A stretch of DNA of 26,943 nt from an uncultured Gemmatimonadota bacterium (GTDB taxonomy: Bacteria; Gemmatimonadota; Gemmatimonadetes; Gemmatimonadales; Gemmatimonadaceae): positions 1 through 26,943 of the forward strand of contig CAMLHT010000008.1 in the NCBI GenBank assembly GCA_946479895.1, written 5' to 3'. The notes beneath the pieces are model-generated. The model ran no database searches. It was not told the origin of the DNA and saw only the letters and a list, made by a program, of their open reading frames with translations. Below, one piece after another: positions 20,224-26,943 of the stretch (positions within the stretch are counted from its first letter, which is position 1; each line of letters begins with the position of its first letter). A program made the translations under genes and the position numbers.

Positions 20224-20356
20224 CAGCCCTGAGGGAACCGCTGGACCCGGGTCGCGGGTATCATGGTCGCCGCGCCTGAAGCGGCCCGGCTGTCGCCTCC
20301 CGGCCTCCAGCCATATCTTGAGGTCTGCCGCCCGGCCCGACTCTGGCGGACAACGA

Positions 20357-21121
20357 ATGAGTCTCCCCTCCCTGGCCTTCACGGCGGTGCTCGCCGGCGC
20401 CTTCGCCCTCGCGGTGACACCGCCCGCTGCTCATGCCCAGCCGCGGGACATTCGCGGCGTCGTCACCGACTCCGCCGGCAGGGGGATCTCCAACGCCGAA
20501 GTCCGCATCCTGGCCCTCGACCGCCTCGTTCGCACCGACGCCGCCGGCGCGTTCCAGATCCTCGGCATCCGTGACCGCGTCGTCGACCTCGCCGTCCGTC
20601 GCCTGGGCTATCAGGTCCAGTTCGTCCGCGTCTCGCTCATCAACGGCGAAGGCGACGGCGTTCGCGTGATCATGTACGGCGAGCCTATTCGGCTCACGGC
20701 GATCGAGATCGAAGCCCCCGCCCCGCTCAACCCGATGTTCGCCGGCTTCGAGCAGCGGCGCGCGCGGGGGATCGGCACCTACATCACCGCCGACCAGATC
20801 GCCCGGCTCAACTCGTCGTACGCCAGCGATGTCTTCCGCGGCCTCGCCGGCATGCGGGTGGTGCGCGTGTCCGGCGGAAACGGGGTCCGCTTCACCTCGA
20901 CCCAGGGCATGCGCAACGCGCGCGGCGGCGAATGCCAGCCGACGATCTGGGTGGACGGCCAGGCGGCGCCGGGGCTCGAGATCGACGACATCCGGTCCGC
21001 CGACATCCACGGCATCGAGATCTACCGCGGCACCGCCACCACGCCACCGCAGTTTGCCGCCGCCGGCACCGTGCAGTGCGGCGCCATCGTCGTCTGGACC
21101 AAGCGGAAGGAACGACCCTGA
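20357..21121 (+). CDS. Secreted carboxypeptidase-regulatory plus TonB-plug-like protein
   Basis: The protein has 254 residues. Residues 1-28 are a signal peptide (MSLPSLAFTAVLAGAFALAV, cleavage after AHA). Residues about 30-110 form a carboxypeptidase-regulatory-like beta-sandwich (IRGVVTDSAGRGISNAEVRI). The rest resembles a TonB receptor plug: TYITADQIARLNSSYASDVFRGLAGM, PTIWVDGQAAPGLEIDDI, and IHGIEIYRG. It contains two cysteines near the end (GGECQP and VQCGAI). No beta-barrel follows, so it is not a full TonB-dependent receptor. Short plug-only proteins of this kind are common in Gemmatimonadota. Function is unknown; periplasmic or outer-membrane location is inferred. Its stop shares bases with the putative CTG start of the next gene, which suggests coupling. 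Confidence 0.8.
   Translation: MSLPSLAFTAVLAGAFALAVTPPAAHAQPRDIRGVVTDSAGRGISNAEVRILALDRLVRTDAAGAFQILGIRDRVVDLAVRRLGYQVQFVRVSLINGEGDGVRVIMYGEPIRLTAIEIEAPAPLNPMFAGFEQRRARGIGTYITADQIARLNSSYASDVFRGLAGMRVVRVSGGNGVRFTSTQGMRNARGGECQPTIWVDGQAAPGLEIDDIRSADIHGIEIYRGTATTPPQFAAAGTVQCGAIVVWTKRKERP
21107..21111 (+). promoter_or_regulatory. Candidate ribosome binding site for a CTG start at 21118
   Basis: AAGGA, within GGAAGGA, lies six bases before CTG 21118. That CTG overlaps the stop of the upstream gene as CTGA, the same geometry as the usual ATGA coupling. No ATG, GTG or TTG lies between the upstream gene's end and the first membrane helix of the next protein. Confidence 0.45.
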
Positions 21122-22953
21122 GCCGTCGCGCCGAACGGCTCCTCCCGCTCGTCGTCGCCGTCGTCGCGATCGCGGCGTTCCTGCCGGCGTCGCGGGCCGG
21201 CTTCGTGAGCTGGGACGACGAGCGGAACTTCCTCACCAACCCGCACTACCGCGGCCTCGGCGTCACCCAGCTCCGCTGGATGTGGAGCACCTTCCTCCTC
21301 GGCCACTACGTCCCGCTGTCGTGGATGACGCTCGGGCTGGACTACACGCTGTGGGGCATGGATGCGCGCGGCTATCACGCGACGAACCTCGCGATTCACG
21401 CGGCGAATGCGGTGCTGCTGTATTTCGTCGCCCGGCGGGTGCTGGGCGCCGCATTGCCCGCGACACGCGACGCGCGGCCGGGCGACATCGCGATGGCGTC
21501 GGCGTTCGCGGCGCTGGCGTTCGCCGTCCATCCGCTGCGCGTCGAGTCGGTCGCCTGGGTGACCGAGCGGCGCGACGTCCTCTCCGGATTCTTCGGCCTC
21601 GCGACGGTGCTGTGGTACCTGCGCTATCTCGACGACGTCGAGCGGAAGGCCTCCTGCTGGATTGCCGTCGCTCTCTTCGTGTGCGCGCTCCTCTCCAAGG
21701 GCACCTCGGTGACGATCCCGGCCGTGCTCCTCGTCCTCAACGTGTATCCCGCGCGCCGGCTCGGCGGCGCCGCGGGATGGTGGAGCGCGCCCGCGCGCCG
21801 GGTCTACGCCGAGATGGTTCCGTTCGCCGTGCCTGCCGCGGCCGTCTCCGTCCTGTCCATCGTCGCGCTGCATCCGCCGGAGCAGTTGTCGCTCGCGGGC
21901 AAGCTGGCGGTTTCGGCGTACAGCCTCGTCTTCTACCTGGAGAAGACGCTCCTGCCGGCGCGCCTCTCCCCTCTCTACGGACTGCCGAATGAGGTCAATC
22001 CCTTCGCTGCCCGGTTCCTGGCGTCGTACTTCGCGCTCGTCGTCATCACCGCCATCGCGTGGGTGATGCGGCGCCGGTATCCCGGCGCCATCGCGGCCCT
22101 CATCGCATTCCTCGCGATCAGCCTGCCCATGCTCGGCGTGGTCCAGAACGGCCCGCAGATCGCCGCCGACCGGTACACCTACCATGCGGCTCCGGCGCTC
22201 GCCATTCTCGCGGGCGCGGGCCTGGCGATGCTCGTGCGGCGCTGGTCGTCGCGCGGCGCGATGACGCTCGGGGCGACGATCGTCATCGCGTTCGCGGCGC
22301 TCACCTGGCGCCAGACCGGCGTATGGCACGACTCCCGGACGCTCTGGTCGCGGGTGCTCGAGATCGAGCCCGACTCGCCGCTGGGGCACAGCGCGTGGGC
22401 GAACATCCTGTACGGGCAGAACCGCGTCGACGAGGCGATGGAGCACAGCGCACGGGCCATCGAGGCGGCGCCCGGCTTTGCCGAAGGACACAACGACCTT
22501 GGCGTCGGCTTCGCGAAGATCGGGAGGATCCCCGAAGCGGTCTCGCGATACCAGGAGGCCCTGGCGCTCAAGCCGGGCTTCGACGAAGCGGAGGCCAACT
22601 GGGGAATCGTGCTGGCCCAGCAGGGACAGCTCGACAGCGCCATCGCCCACTTCCGCCGCGCGCTCGCCGCCAACCCCGACAACGCGAACGCCGAAGTGAA
22701 CTGGGGCAACGCGCTCGTGCGCGGCGGACGGACGGACGAGGCGATCGAGCACTACCGGCGGGCCCTGTGGATCCGGCCTGACCTCGCCGACGCGGAGCTG
22801 AACTGGGGCGTCGCCCTGGCGCGGCAGGGCCGGTACGCCGAAGCCCTCACGCACTTCGAAAAAACGCTGCAGCTCGACTCCGCGCACGCCGAGGCACGCG
22901 AGTATCTCGCGCGCGCGAGGCAACTGCTCCAGGCCCCGCCGCCGGCACGGTAG
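21118..22953 (+). CDS. TMTC-like membrane protein with C-terminal TPR repeats
   Basis: The protein has about 611 residues. It starts with a membrane helix (PLVVAVVAIAAFLPASRAGF) and the acidic loop SWDDERNFLTNP, followed by FAVHPLRVESVAWVTERRD, several more helices and LSKGTSVTIPAVLL. From about residue 420 to the end come five TPR units of 34 residues (for example GHNDLGVGFAKIGRIPEAVS). This is the architecture of TMTC-type proteins, some of which are protein O-mannosyltransferases in eukaryotes. The bacterial role is not established; transfer of a sugar to exported protein or glycan is plausible. The start is inferred as CTG 21118 with AAGGA six bases upstream. A conventional start would have to be ATG 20932, overlapping the previous gene by 190 bases, or internal, losing the first helix. 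Confidence 0.78.
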   Translation: MSRRAERLLPLVVAVVAIAAFLPASRAGFVSWDDERNFLTNPHYRGLGVTQLRWMWSTFLLGHYVPLSWMTLGLDYTLWGMDARGYHATNLAIHAANAVLLYFVARRVLGAALPATRDARPGDIAMASAFAALAFAVHPLRVESVAWVTERRDVLSGFFGLATVLWYLRYLDDVERKASCWIAVALFVCALLSKGTSVTIPAVLLVLNVYPARRLGGAAGWWSAPARRVYAEMVPFAVPAAAVSVLSIVALHPPEQLSLAGKLAVSAYSLVFYLEKTLLPARLSPLYGLPNEVNPFAARFLASYFALVVITAIAWVMRRRYPGAIAALIAFLAISLPMLGVVQNGPQIAADRYTYHAAPALAILAGAGLAMLVRRWSSRGAMTLGATIVIAFAALTWRQTGVWHDSRTLWSRVLEIEPDSPLGHSAWANILYGQNRVDEAMEHSARAIEAAPGFAEGHNDLGVGFAKIGRIPEAVSRYQEALALKPGFDEAEANWGIVLAQQGQLDSAIAHFRRALAANPDNANAEVNWGNALVRGGRTDEAIEHYRRALWIRPDLADAELNWGVALARQGRYAEALTHFEKTLQLDSAHAEAREYLARARQLLQAPPPAR

Positions 22954-22977
22954 CGCGCGCGGCGAAGCCGAGAAGCG

Positions 22978-25842
22978 TCAGGGTCGGACTACGACTTCCC
23001 GCGCGCCGGCGGGAACGGGCGTCCGCGACTCCCTGCCGCCGGGCCAGCGCATCCAGACGGCCGTCGGCGTTCCCGAGAGCCCGAACACCTGGACGGCGCC
23101 GTTCTGCGACCAGTATCCCGAGCCCGCCTGCACCTCGCGCACGGGGCCCATCCGCTCGCCATACACGATGCGGAGCTGCGCGCCGACGCCGTCCGGATTC
23201 GCCGCCGGTCCCTGGACCCGCACCCGCAGTCCGGGACGGGCGCCACGATTGTGGAAGAGGCGCGTGGCCGCGCCGTTCTGCGAGACGGCGAGGTCGAGCC
23301 TCCCGTCGCGGTCGTAGTCGGCGTAGGCGGCGCCGCGCTGGTCGCCCGGGACGATCACGCCGGATGCTTCACCCGACAGAGGACGCAGGCCGCCCTTGCC
23401 GTCACCGGCCAGCAGCAGGCCCCTCCCCTCGTCGTAGCGCGGAGCGCCGATCTCGGTGGGGAAGAAGTTCTCGCTCAGGAACACGTCCTCGAAGCCGTCG
23501 CCGTCGAAATCGGCGACGCCGGCATAGAACGACGGCGCGAGCTGCGCCGCGGCCGGCAGCGGGCGCGCCTCGAAGCGGTTGCCGCGGTTGAGGAAGACCA
23601 TGTGGTCGAGCGACACCGCCTGGAGGCGCTCGGTCGGCGGCGCCGGCTGGCCGAGGATGCGCTCCACGGTCGCGTCGGCGTAGGCGGCGAACGTGCCGAT
23701 GCGCTGCACCAGCGACGGCATCACCGTGCGCACCCGCGCGTAGCTGTTGAGCGGCGCGAGGCCCTTGATGCGCGGATCGAAGCGCGCCATCAGCATCTCC
23801 TCCTCGCCCACCGCGCCAAACGGCCCGTGGATCATGAAGAGGGGACGGGCGCTGTCGGCCTGCATGACGGTGTTCCGGCCCCAGCTCGTCGCGACGATGT
23901 CGAGCCGGCCGTCGCCGTCGAGATCGCCCGTCGCGATCCCGTTCCACCGGCTCGTCCACCGCCCCAGCCCCCACGAGTCGGGCGCCGCGGTGAACCCGCC
24001 ATGGCCGTCGGAGAGAAACAGCGCGATCGAATTCCACTCGCGCGCGAGCAGCAGGTCGGCGTCGCCATCGCCATCGATGTCGGCGAAGGTCGCCGCCGAG
24101 ACGAGCCCGACCCGGTCCACCAGCGCCGTGTTGGCGCGATCGAGCTCGAACGTCCCGCCGTTATTGCGGAAGAATCCGGACGAGGCGGCGACCGGGTATC
24201 GCATCGCGATGGCCCGCCCGCCGATGAACAGGTCGAGATCGCCGTCGCCGTCGTAGTCGGCGAGGGCGAGCGGACCGGTGGCCGATTCGTGGGAGCCGAC
24301 CAGCGGCGCGGGCTCCGACGGCTGGCCGCCCTTGACGCGGCTGGACGCGACGGCCGGCGGCCCGGTCATCTCCTCGATCGCCCGCGCCTGCCAGGTCGAG
24401 ACGCCGATCAGCAGGCGGCTTCCCGAGCTGTCGGCGAGCCCGAGGATCGTCGTCAGGTCGTTCGCCGTCGTGCCCGCGCGCGCGGGTTGCGGCGAGAGCC
24501 GCCCGCCGTCGTTGCGGAACCACGCGAGCCGCCCGCCCTTGCCCGCGCCGACGATGAGATCCTCATCGCCGTCGCGGTCGAGGTCGAACCAGGTGACGCC
24601 GGGGCCGAGTGCCGACAGCGCATTCGGCAGCAGGAACTGGCGATCCCAGTCGTCGAAGACGTCCTCGACGTGCCTGTGGCCACCGAGCTGCGGCGTGGCG
24701 TCCTCGAAGAGCGCGGCGGGCCGGCCGCGCGCCGTGTCCACCGGGGTCCGCGCGACGGCGGTCGACTGCGTGATCTTGTATTCGCGGTTCGGGCGGACGC
24801 CGGCAATTGTGGAGCGCCGGCCGTCACGCCAGTCCACCACGATCGTGGCGCTGTCGGCGCTGCCCATCGCGAAGGACGCCTCGTAATCGCTGTGCGACAG
24901 GTAGATGCCACCGACGCCGATCTCGCGCTCCTGGAGGGGGACGGCGCCGCCATGCAGCGTGATGCGCGCGCCGACCGCGCGGGTGTTGGGCGCGTCGCCC
25001 ACCAGCCGCACCGCGACACGCGCCGCCGAGGCGTCGTTGCGCATGACCAGCGCGGGCGACCGGAGGCGGTTGACCACCACGTCCAGATCTCCGTCGCCGT
25101 CGAGATCGCCGGCGGCCATCGCGTGCGAGATGTCCTCCTCCGGTCCGAAGTGCCACCGCTCGGTGGCGTCCTCGAAGGTCATGTCCCCGCGATTCCTGAA
25201 GGCAACGTTCCGCAGGCGGAGCGGCGGAAACTCCCATCGGGTCGTCCGCCAGTTCACGCCGGTCAGCCTGTTCTGGAGCCTTTCCTGGACGTCGGCGTCC
25301 ATCACGTCCCACAGGTGGCCATTGGCGACGAGGATGTCCTGCCAGCCGTCGAGGTCGACGTCCATGAACATCGTGGACCACGACCACCCGCTCGCCTCGA
25401 CGCCGGCGGCGAGTGAGACCTCGGCGAAGGTGCCGTCGCCGCGGTTCGCGAACAGCGCGTTCCGCTGCTGCTGGAGGGTGAGCTCCTCGTCTCCCGGCTT
25501 CTTCGGGATGGGCGTGTGCGTGGGGATCTGCGTCCGCAGCCGGCGCGAGTCCCGGCTGAGCATGTCCACCTCGAAGATGTCGGGCAGTCCGTCGCCGTTC
25601 ACGTCGGCGACGTCCACGCCCATCGCCGAGTTGCTCATCTGCCGCTGCGCCGTCCCGCCGGCGCGGCGGAAGCCGCCGGCGCCATCGTTGATCCCCAGCT
25701 CGTCGGTGTCCTCGAAGTCGTTCGCGACGTACAGGTCCGGCGCGCCGTCGCCGTTCAGGTCGACGAACTTGGCGCCCAGCCCGAACGACTCGGCTTCTTC
25801 TGCGAGCGGCGATCCCGAGGCGTCGCGAAAACGGCCCGACGG
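22978..25842 (-). CDS. VCBS/FG-GAP repeat protein with two ASPIC/UnbV domains, 5' end missing
   Basis: About 954 residues remain. The sequence contains at least ten DxDGDGxxD calcium-binding loops typical of FG-GAP/VCBS beta-propeller blades (such as DLNGDGAPDLY, DVNGDGLPDIF, DIDGDGDADLL, DFDGDGFEDVF). Two ASPIC/UnbV-type beta domains follow blade groups: one in the middle (around REIGVGGIYLSHSDYE) and one at the C-terminus (EVQAGSGYWSQNGAVQVFGL). The CRTAC1-like order propeller-ASPIC-propeller-ASPIC is common in exported proteins of Gemmatimonadota, Acidobacteriota and Bacteroidota; a surface or secreted role is likely, ligand unknown. The N-terminus, including signal peptide and first blades, is cut near 25,842, where the sequence changes to unrelated actinobacterial-type DNA. 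The frame continues beyond by chance. The end converges on the TPR gene, 24 bases apart. Confidence 0.88.
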   Translation of the reverse strand, partial: PSGRFRDASGSPLAEEAESFGLGAKFVDLNGDGAPDLYVANDFEDTDELGINDGAGGFRRAGGTAQRQMSNSAMGVDVADVNGDGLPDIFEVDMLSRDSRRLRTQIPTHTPIPKKPGDEELTLQQQRNALFANRGDGTFAEVSLAAGVEASGWSWSTMFMDVDLDGWQDILVANGHLWDVMDADVQERLQNRLTGVNWRTTRWEFPPLRLRNVAFRNRGDMTFEDATERWHFGPEEDISHAMAAGDLDGDGDLDVVVNRLRSPALVMRNDASAARVAVRLVGDAPNTRAVGARITLHGGAVPLQEREIGVGGIYLSHSDYEASFAMGSADSATIVVDWRDGRRSTIAGVRPNREYKITQSTAVARTPVDTARGRPAALFEDATPQLGGHRHVEDVFDDWDRQFLLPNALSALGPGVTWFDLDRDGDEDLIVGAGKGGRLAWFRNDGGRLSPQPARAGTTANDLTTILGLADSSGSRLLIGVSTWQARAIEEMTGPPAVASSRVKGGQPSEPAPLVGSHESATGPLALADYDGDGDLDLFIGGRAIAMRYPVAASSGFFRNNGGTFELDRANTALVDRVGLVSAATFADIDGDGDADLLLAREWNSIALFLSDGHGGFTAAPDSWGLGRWTSRWNGIATGDLDGDGRLDIVATSWGRNTVMQADSARPLFMIHGPFGAVGEEEMLMARFDPRIKGLAPLNSYARVRTVMPSLVQRIGTFAAYADATVERILGQPAPPTERLQAVSLDHMVFLNRGNRFEARPLPAAAQLAPSFYAGVADFDGDGFEDVFLSENFFPTEIGAPRYDEGRGLLLAGDGKGGLRPLSGEASGVIVPGDQRGAAYADYDRDGRLDLAVSQNGAATRLFHNRGARPGLRVRVQGPAANPDGVGAQLRIVYGERMGPVREVQAGSGYWSQNGAVQVFGLSGTPTAVWMRWPGGRESRTPVPAGAREVVVRP

Positions 25843-25846
25843 CAGC

Positions 25847-26194
25847 CGCTCGCAGGTCGACCAGGTCTGCCTCGACATCCCGCCCTCGGCGTACGACGCG
25901 GAGGTGGCCTTCTGGCAGGCGCTCACCGGCTGGGACCTCGACCCGGACGTGTCCGAGGAGTTCGCCCGGCTGGCGCCGCCGGACGAGCAGGCGCTGCGCT
26001 GGCTGCTCCAGCTCCTCGACGACGACGAGCCTGCCGTCCGCGCCCACCTGGACCTCAGCTGCACCGACCGGTCCGCCGAGACCGCGCGCCACGTCGCGCT
26101 CGGCGCGACCGCGGGCGCGACCAACGACGAGTGGACCGTGCTGACCGACCCGGTCGGCACGACGTACTGCATCACCGAGAGGAAGCCGGCATGA
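25847..26194 (+). CDS. VOC (glyoxalase-like) family protein, 5' end missing
   Basis: The last ~115 residues of a vicinal-oxygen-chelate protein are visible, beginning near SQVDQVCLDIPPSAYDAEVA and including FWQALTGWDL, RAHLDLSCTDRSAETARHVA and the typical end WTVLTDPVGTTYCITER. This resembles the second VOC module of actinobacterial glyoxalase-like proteins of unknown substrate. The first module and start codon are absent because the gene begins at the junction around 25,845. Third codon positions are almost all G or C, more extreme than in the rest of the window. Its stop overlaps the next start as ATGA. Confidence 0.75.
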   Translation, partial: RSQVDQVCLDIPPSAYDAEVAFWQALTGWDLDPDVSEEFARLAPPDEQALRWLLQLLDDDEPAVRAHLDLSCTDRSAETARHVALGATAGATNDEWTVLTDPVGTTYCITERKPA

Positions 26195-26703
26195 CGAGGG
26201 TCGACCCGCCGGTGCAGGGCGACGAGCGGACGCTGCTGCTGGCCTTCCTCGACTACCACCGCGAGACCCTGCGGCAGAAGGCCGGCGGCCTCGACGCCGC
26301 GCTGCTCGCCACCGCGCTGCCGCCGTCGGACATGACGCTCGGCGGCATGGTCAAGCACCTCGCGCTCGTCGAGCACTCCTGGCTGCGCCGGGTGTTCTCC
26401 GGCGAGGAGTACGCCGAGCCGTGGGCCTCGGTCGACTGGGAGGCGGACGAGGACTGGGACTGGCACAGCGCGCGGGACGACAGCCCGGCGGCGCTGTGGG
26501 CGCTCTACGACGCCACGGTCGACGACGCCGACGCGGTGCTCGCCGGCGCCGGCCTCGACGACCTGTCCGCCCGGCCGTCCCGGCAGACCGGCGAGCCGTT
26601 CAGCCTGCGCTGGATCCTGCTGCACCTCGTCGAGGAGTACGCGCGCCACAACGGCCACGCCGACCTGATCCGCGAGTCCATCGACGGGGCCACCGGGGAA
26701 TGA
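26191..26703 (+). CDS. DinB-like family protein
   Basis: The protein has 170 residues. It matches the DinB/DUF664-type four-helix metal-binding fold seen in mycothiol-dependent and related enzymes: TLGGMVKHLALVEHSWLRRV carries the first His pair, SLRWILLHLVEEYARHNGHA the later His residues, and the end is DLIRESIDG. Catalytic activity is not established for most members. The ATG at 26191 overlaps the VOC stop as ATGA and has AGAGGA about eight bases upstream. It forms an actinobacterial-style coupled set with its neighbours. Confidence 0.85.
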   Translation: MTRVDPPVQGDERTLLLAFLDYHRETLRQKAGGLDAALLATALPPSDMTLGGMVKHLALVEHSWLRRVFSGEEYAEPWASVDWEADEDWDWHSARDDSPAALWALYDATVDDADAVLAGAGLDDLSARPSRQTGEPFSLRWILLHLVEEYARHNGHADLIRESIDGATGE

Positions 26704-26943
26704 TCCGACCCATGACGGAGGCGGACTGGCCGTCCGTCTGGCCGTTCTTCGACGAGATCGTGCGGGCCGGCGAGACCTACGCCTACCCGCTCGACCTCAC
26801 GTCCGAGCAGGCGTGCGACCTCTGGACGATGCGACCGCCCCGCCAGACCGTCGTGCTCGAGGAGGACGGCGAGATCCTCGGCAGCGCCACCATGGGCCCG
26901 AACCGGCCGGGCCGCGGCAGCCACGTCGGCACCGCGTCGTTCA
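26700..26943 (+). CDS. GNAT family N-acetyltransferase (3' end outside window)
   Basis: The first 81 residues of a GNAT acetyltransferase are visible: MIRPMTEADWPSVWPFFDEI, GETYAYPLDLTSEQACDLW, then VVLEEDGEILGSATMGPNRP, where the central strands of the fold begin. Such enzymes move an acetyl group from acetyl-CoA to an amine; the acceptor is unknown. The ATG at 26700 overlaps the DinB-like stop as ATGA. A second ATG at 26712 is possible. Confidence 0.8.
   Translation, partial: MIRPMTEADWPSVWPFFDEIVRAGETYAYPLDLTSEQACDLWTMRPPRQTVVLEEDGEILGSATMGPNRPGRGSHVGTASF

Noticed and set aside
23251..25416. 721-codon plus-strand open frame opposite the VCBS gene
   Set aside because: It is a shadow of the repeated DxDGDG codons of the real minus-strand gene.
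25843..26658. N-terminal extension of the VCBS frame beyond the junction
   Set aside because: It is antisense to the VOC and DinB-like genes and shows no VCBS or signal-peptide character.

Overview
The window looks like a high-GC soil or sediment bacterium, most likely Gemmatimonadota. I base this on the protein styles: a short secreted carboxypeptidase-regulatory/TonB-plug protein, a Tat-exported amidase, a long VCBS-ASPIC/UnbV protein and many GT-C membrane glycosyltransferases. The phylum is an inference from protein style; there is no rRNA or other phylogenetic marker that I could compare. The last ~1.1 kb (from about 25,845) reads as actinobacterial-type DNA. It is joined at a point where two genes both lose their 5' ends, so it is probably an assembly chimera or a rearrangement.

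Layout. 1-14,400: three F1 ATP synthase genes on the minus strand, in the classical order atpA (12,648-14,252), atpG (7,447-8,307), atpD (1-1,354, cut by the window edge), but separated by about 4.3 and 6.1 kb of other genes. Between atpA and atpG lie three minus-strand polytopic glycosyltransferases (GT87-like, GT39-like, TMTC-like). Between atpG and atpD lie a GT39-like protein directly behind atpG, a UDP-galactopyranose-mutase-like flavoprotein on the plus strand, and a visibly lower-GC minus-strand group: galE, an AraC-type regulator and a small secreted Cys-rich protein. 14,687-17,748: a polyprenyl-phosphate GT2 converging on a GT39-like enzyme split into two overlapping reading frames. 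17,894-22,953 (plus): a four-helix-bundle protein, an exported amidase, a plug-domain protein and a TMTC-TPR protein. 22,978-25,842 (minus): a VCBS-ASPIC/UnbV protein truncated at its N-terminus. 25,847-26,943 (plus): VOC (partial), DinB-like and GNAT (partial) genes linked by ATGA overlaps.

The main observation is regulatory. Each separated atp gene has its own promoter carrying the same palindrome, CTTGTGA-N6-TCACAAG, at 1,393-1,412, 8,397-8,416 and 14,322-14,341. The atpA and atpG copies are identical over 24 bases. In all three the AT-rich palindrome centre supplies the best -10 element, with a TTGCCG/TTGCAG -35 element 16-18 bases upstream, so a bound protein would block the promoter. 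The site fits the Rex (NADH/NAD+ sensing repressor) consensus with one mismatch and also the CRP-type TGTGA-N6-TCACA. I read this as an ATP synthase broken up by glycan genes and kept together as a regulon by a shared operator. Terminator-like hairpins after atpA and after the small secreted gene upstream of atpD help insulate the units.

The glycan genes fit one theme: GalE and the mutase-like flavoprotein adjust nucleotide sugars, the GT2 enzyme would load a sugar on polyprenyl phosphate, and the GT-C membrane proteins could use such lipid-linked donors outside the membrane. Three genes (3,962, 7,439, 21,118) have no well placed ATG/GTG/TTG, or a poorer one, but do have a CTG 5-6 bases after a purine-rich ribosome binding site.
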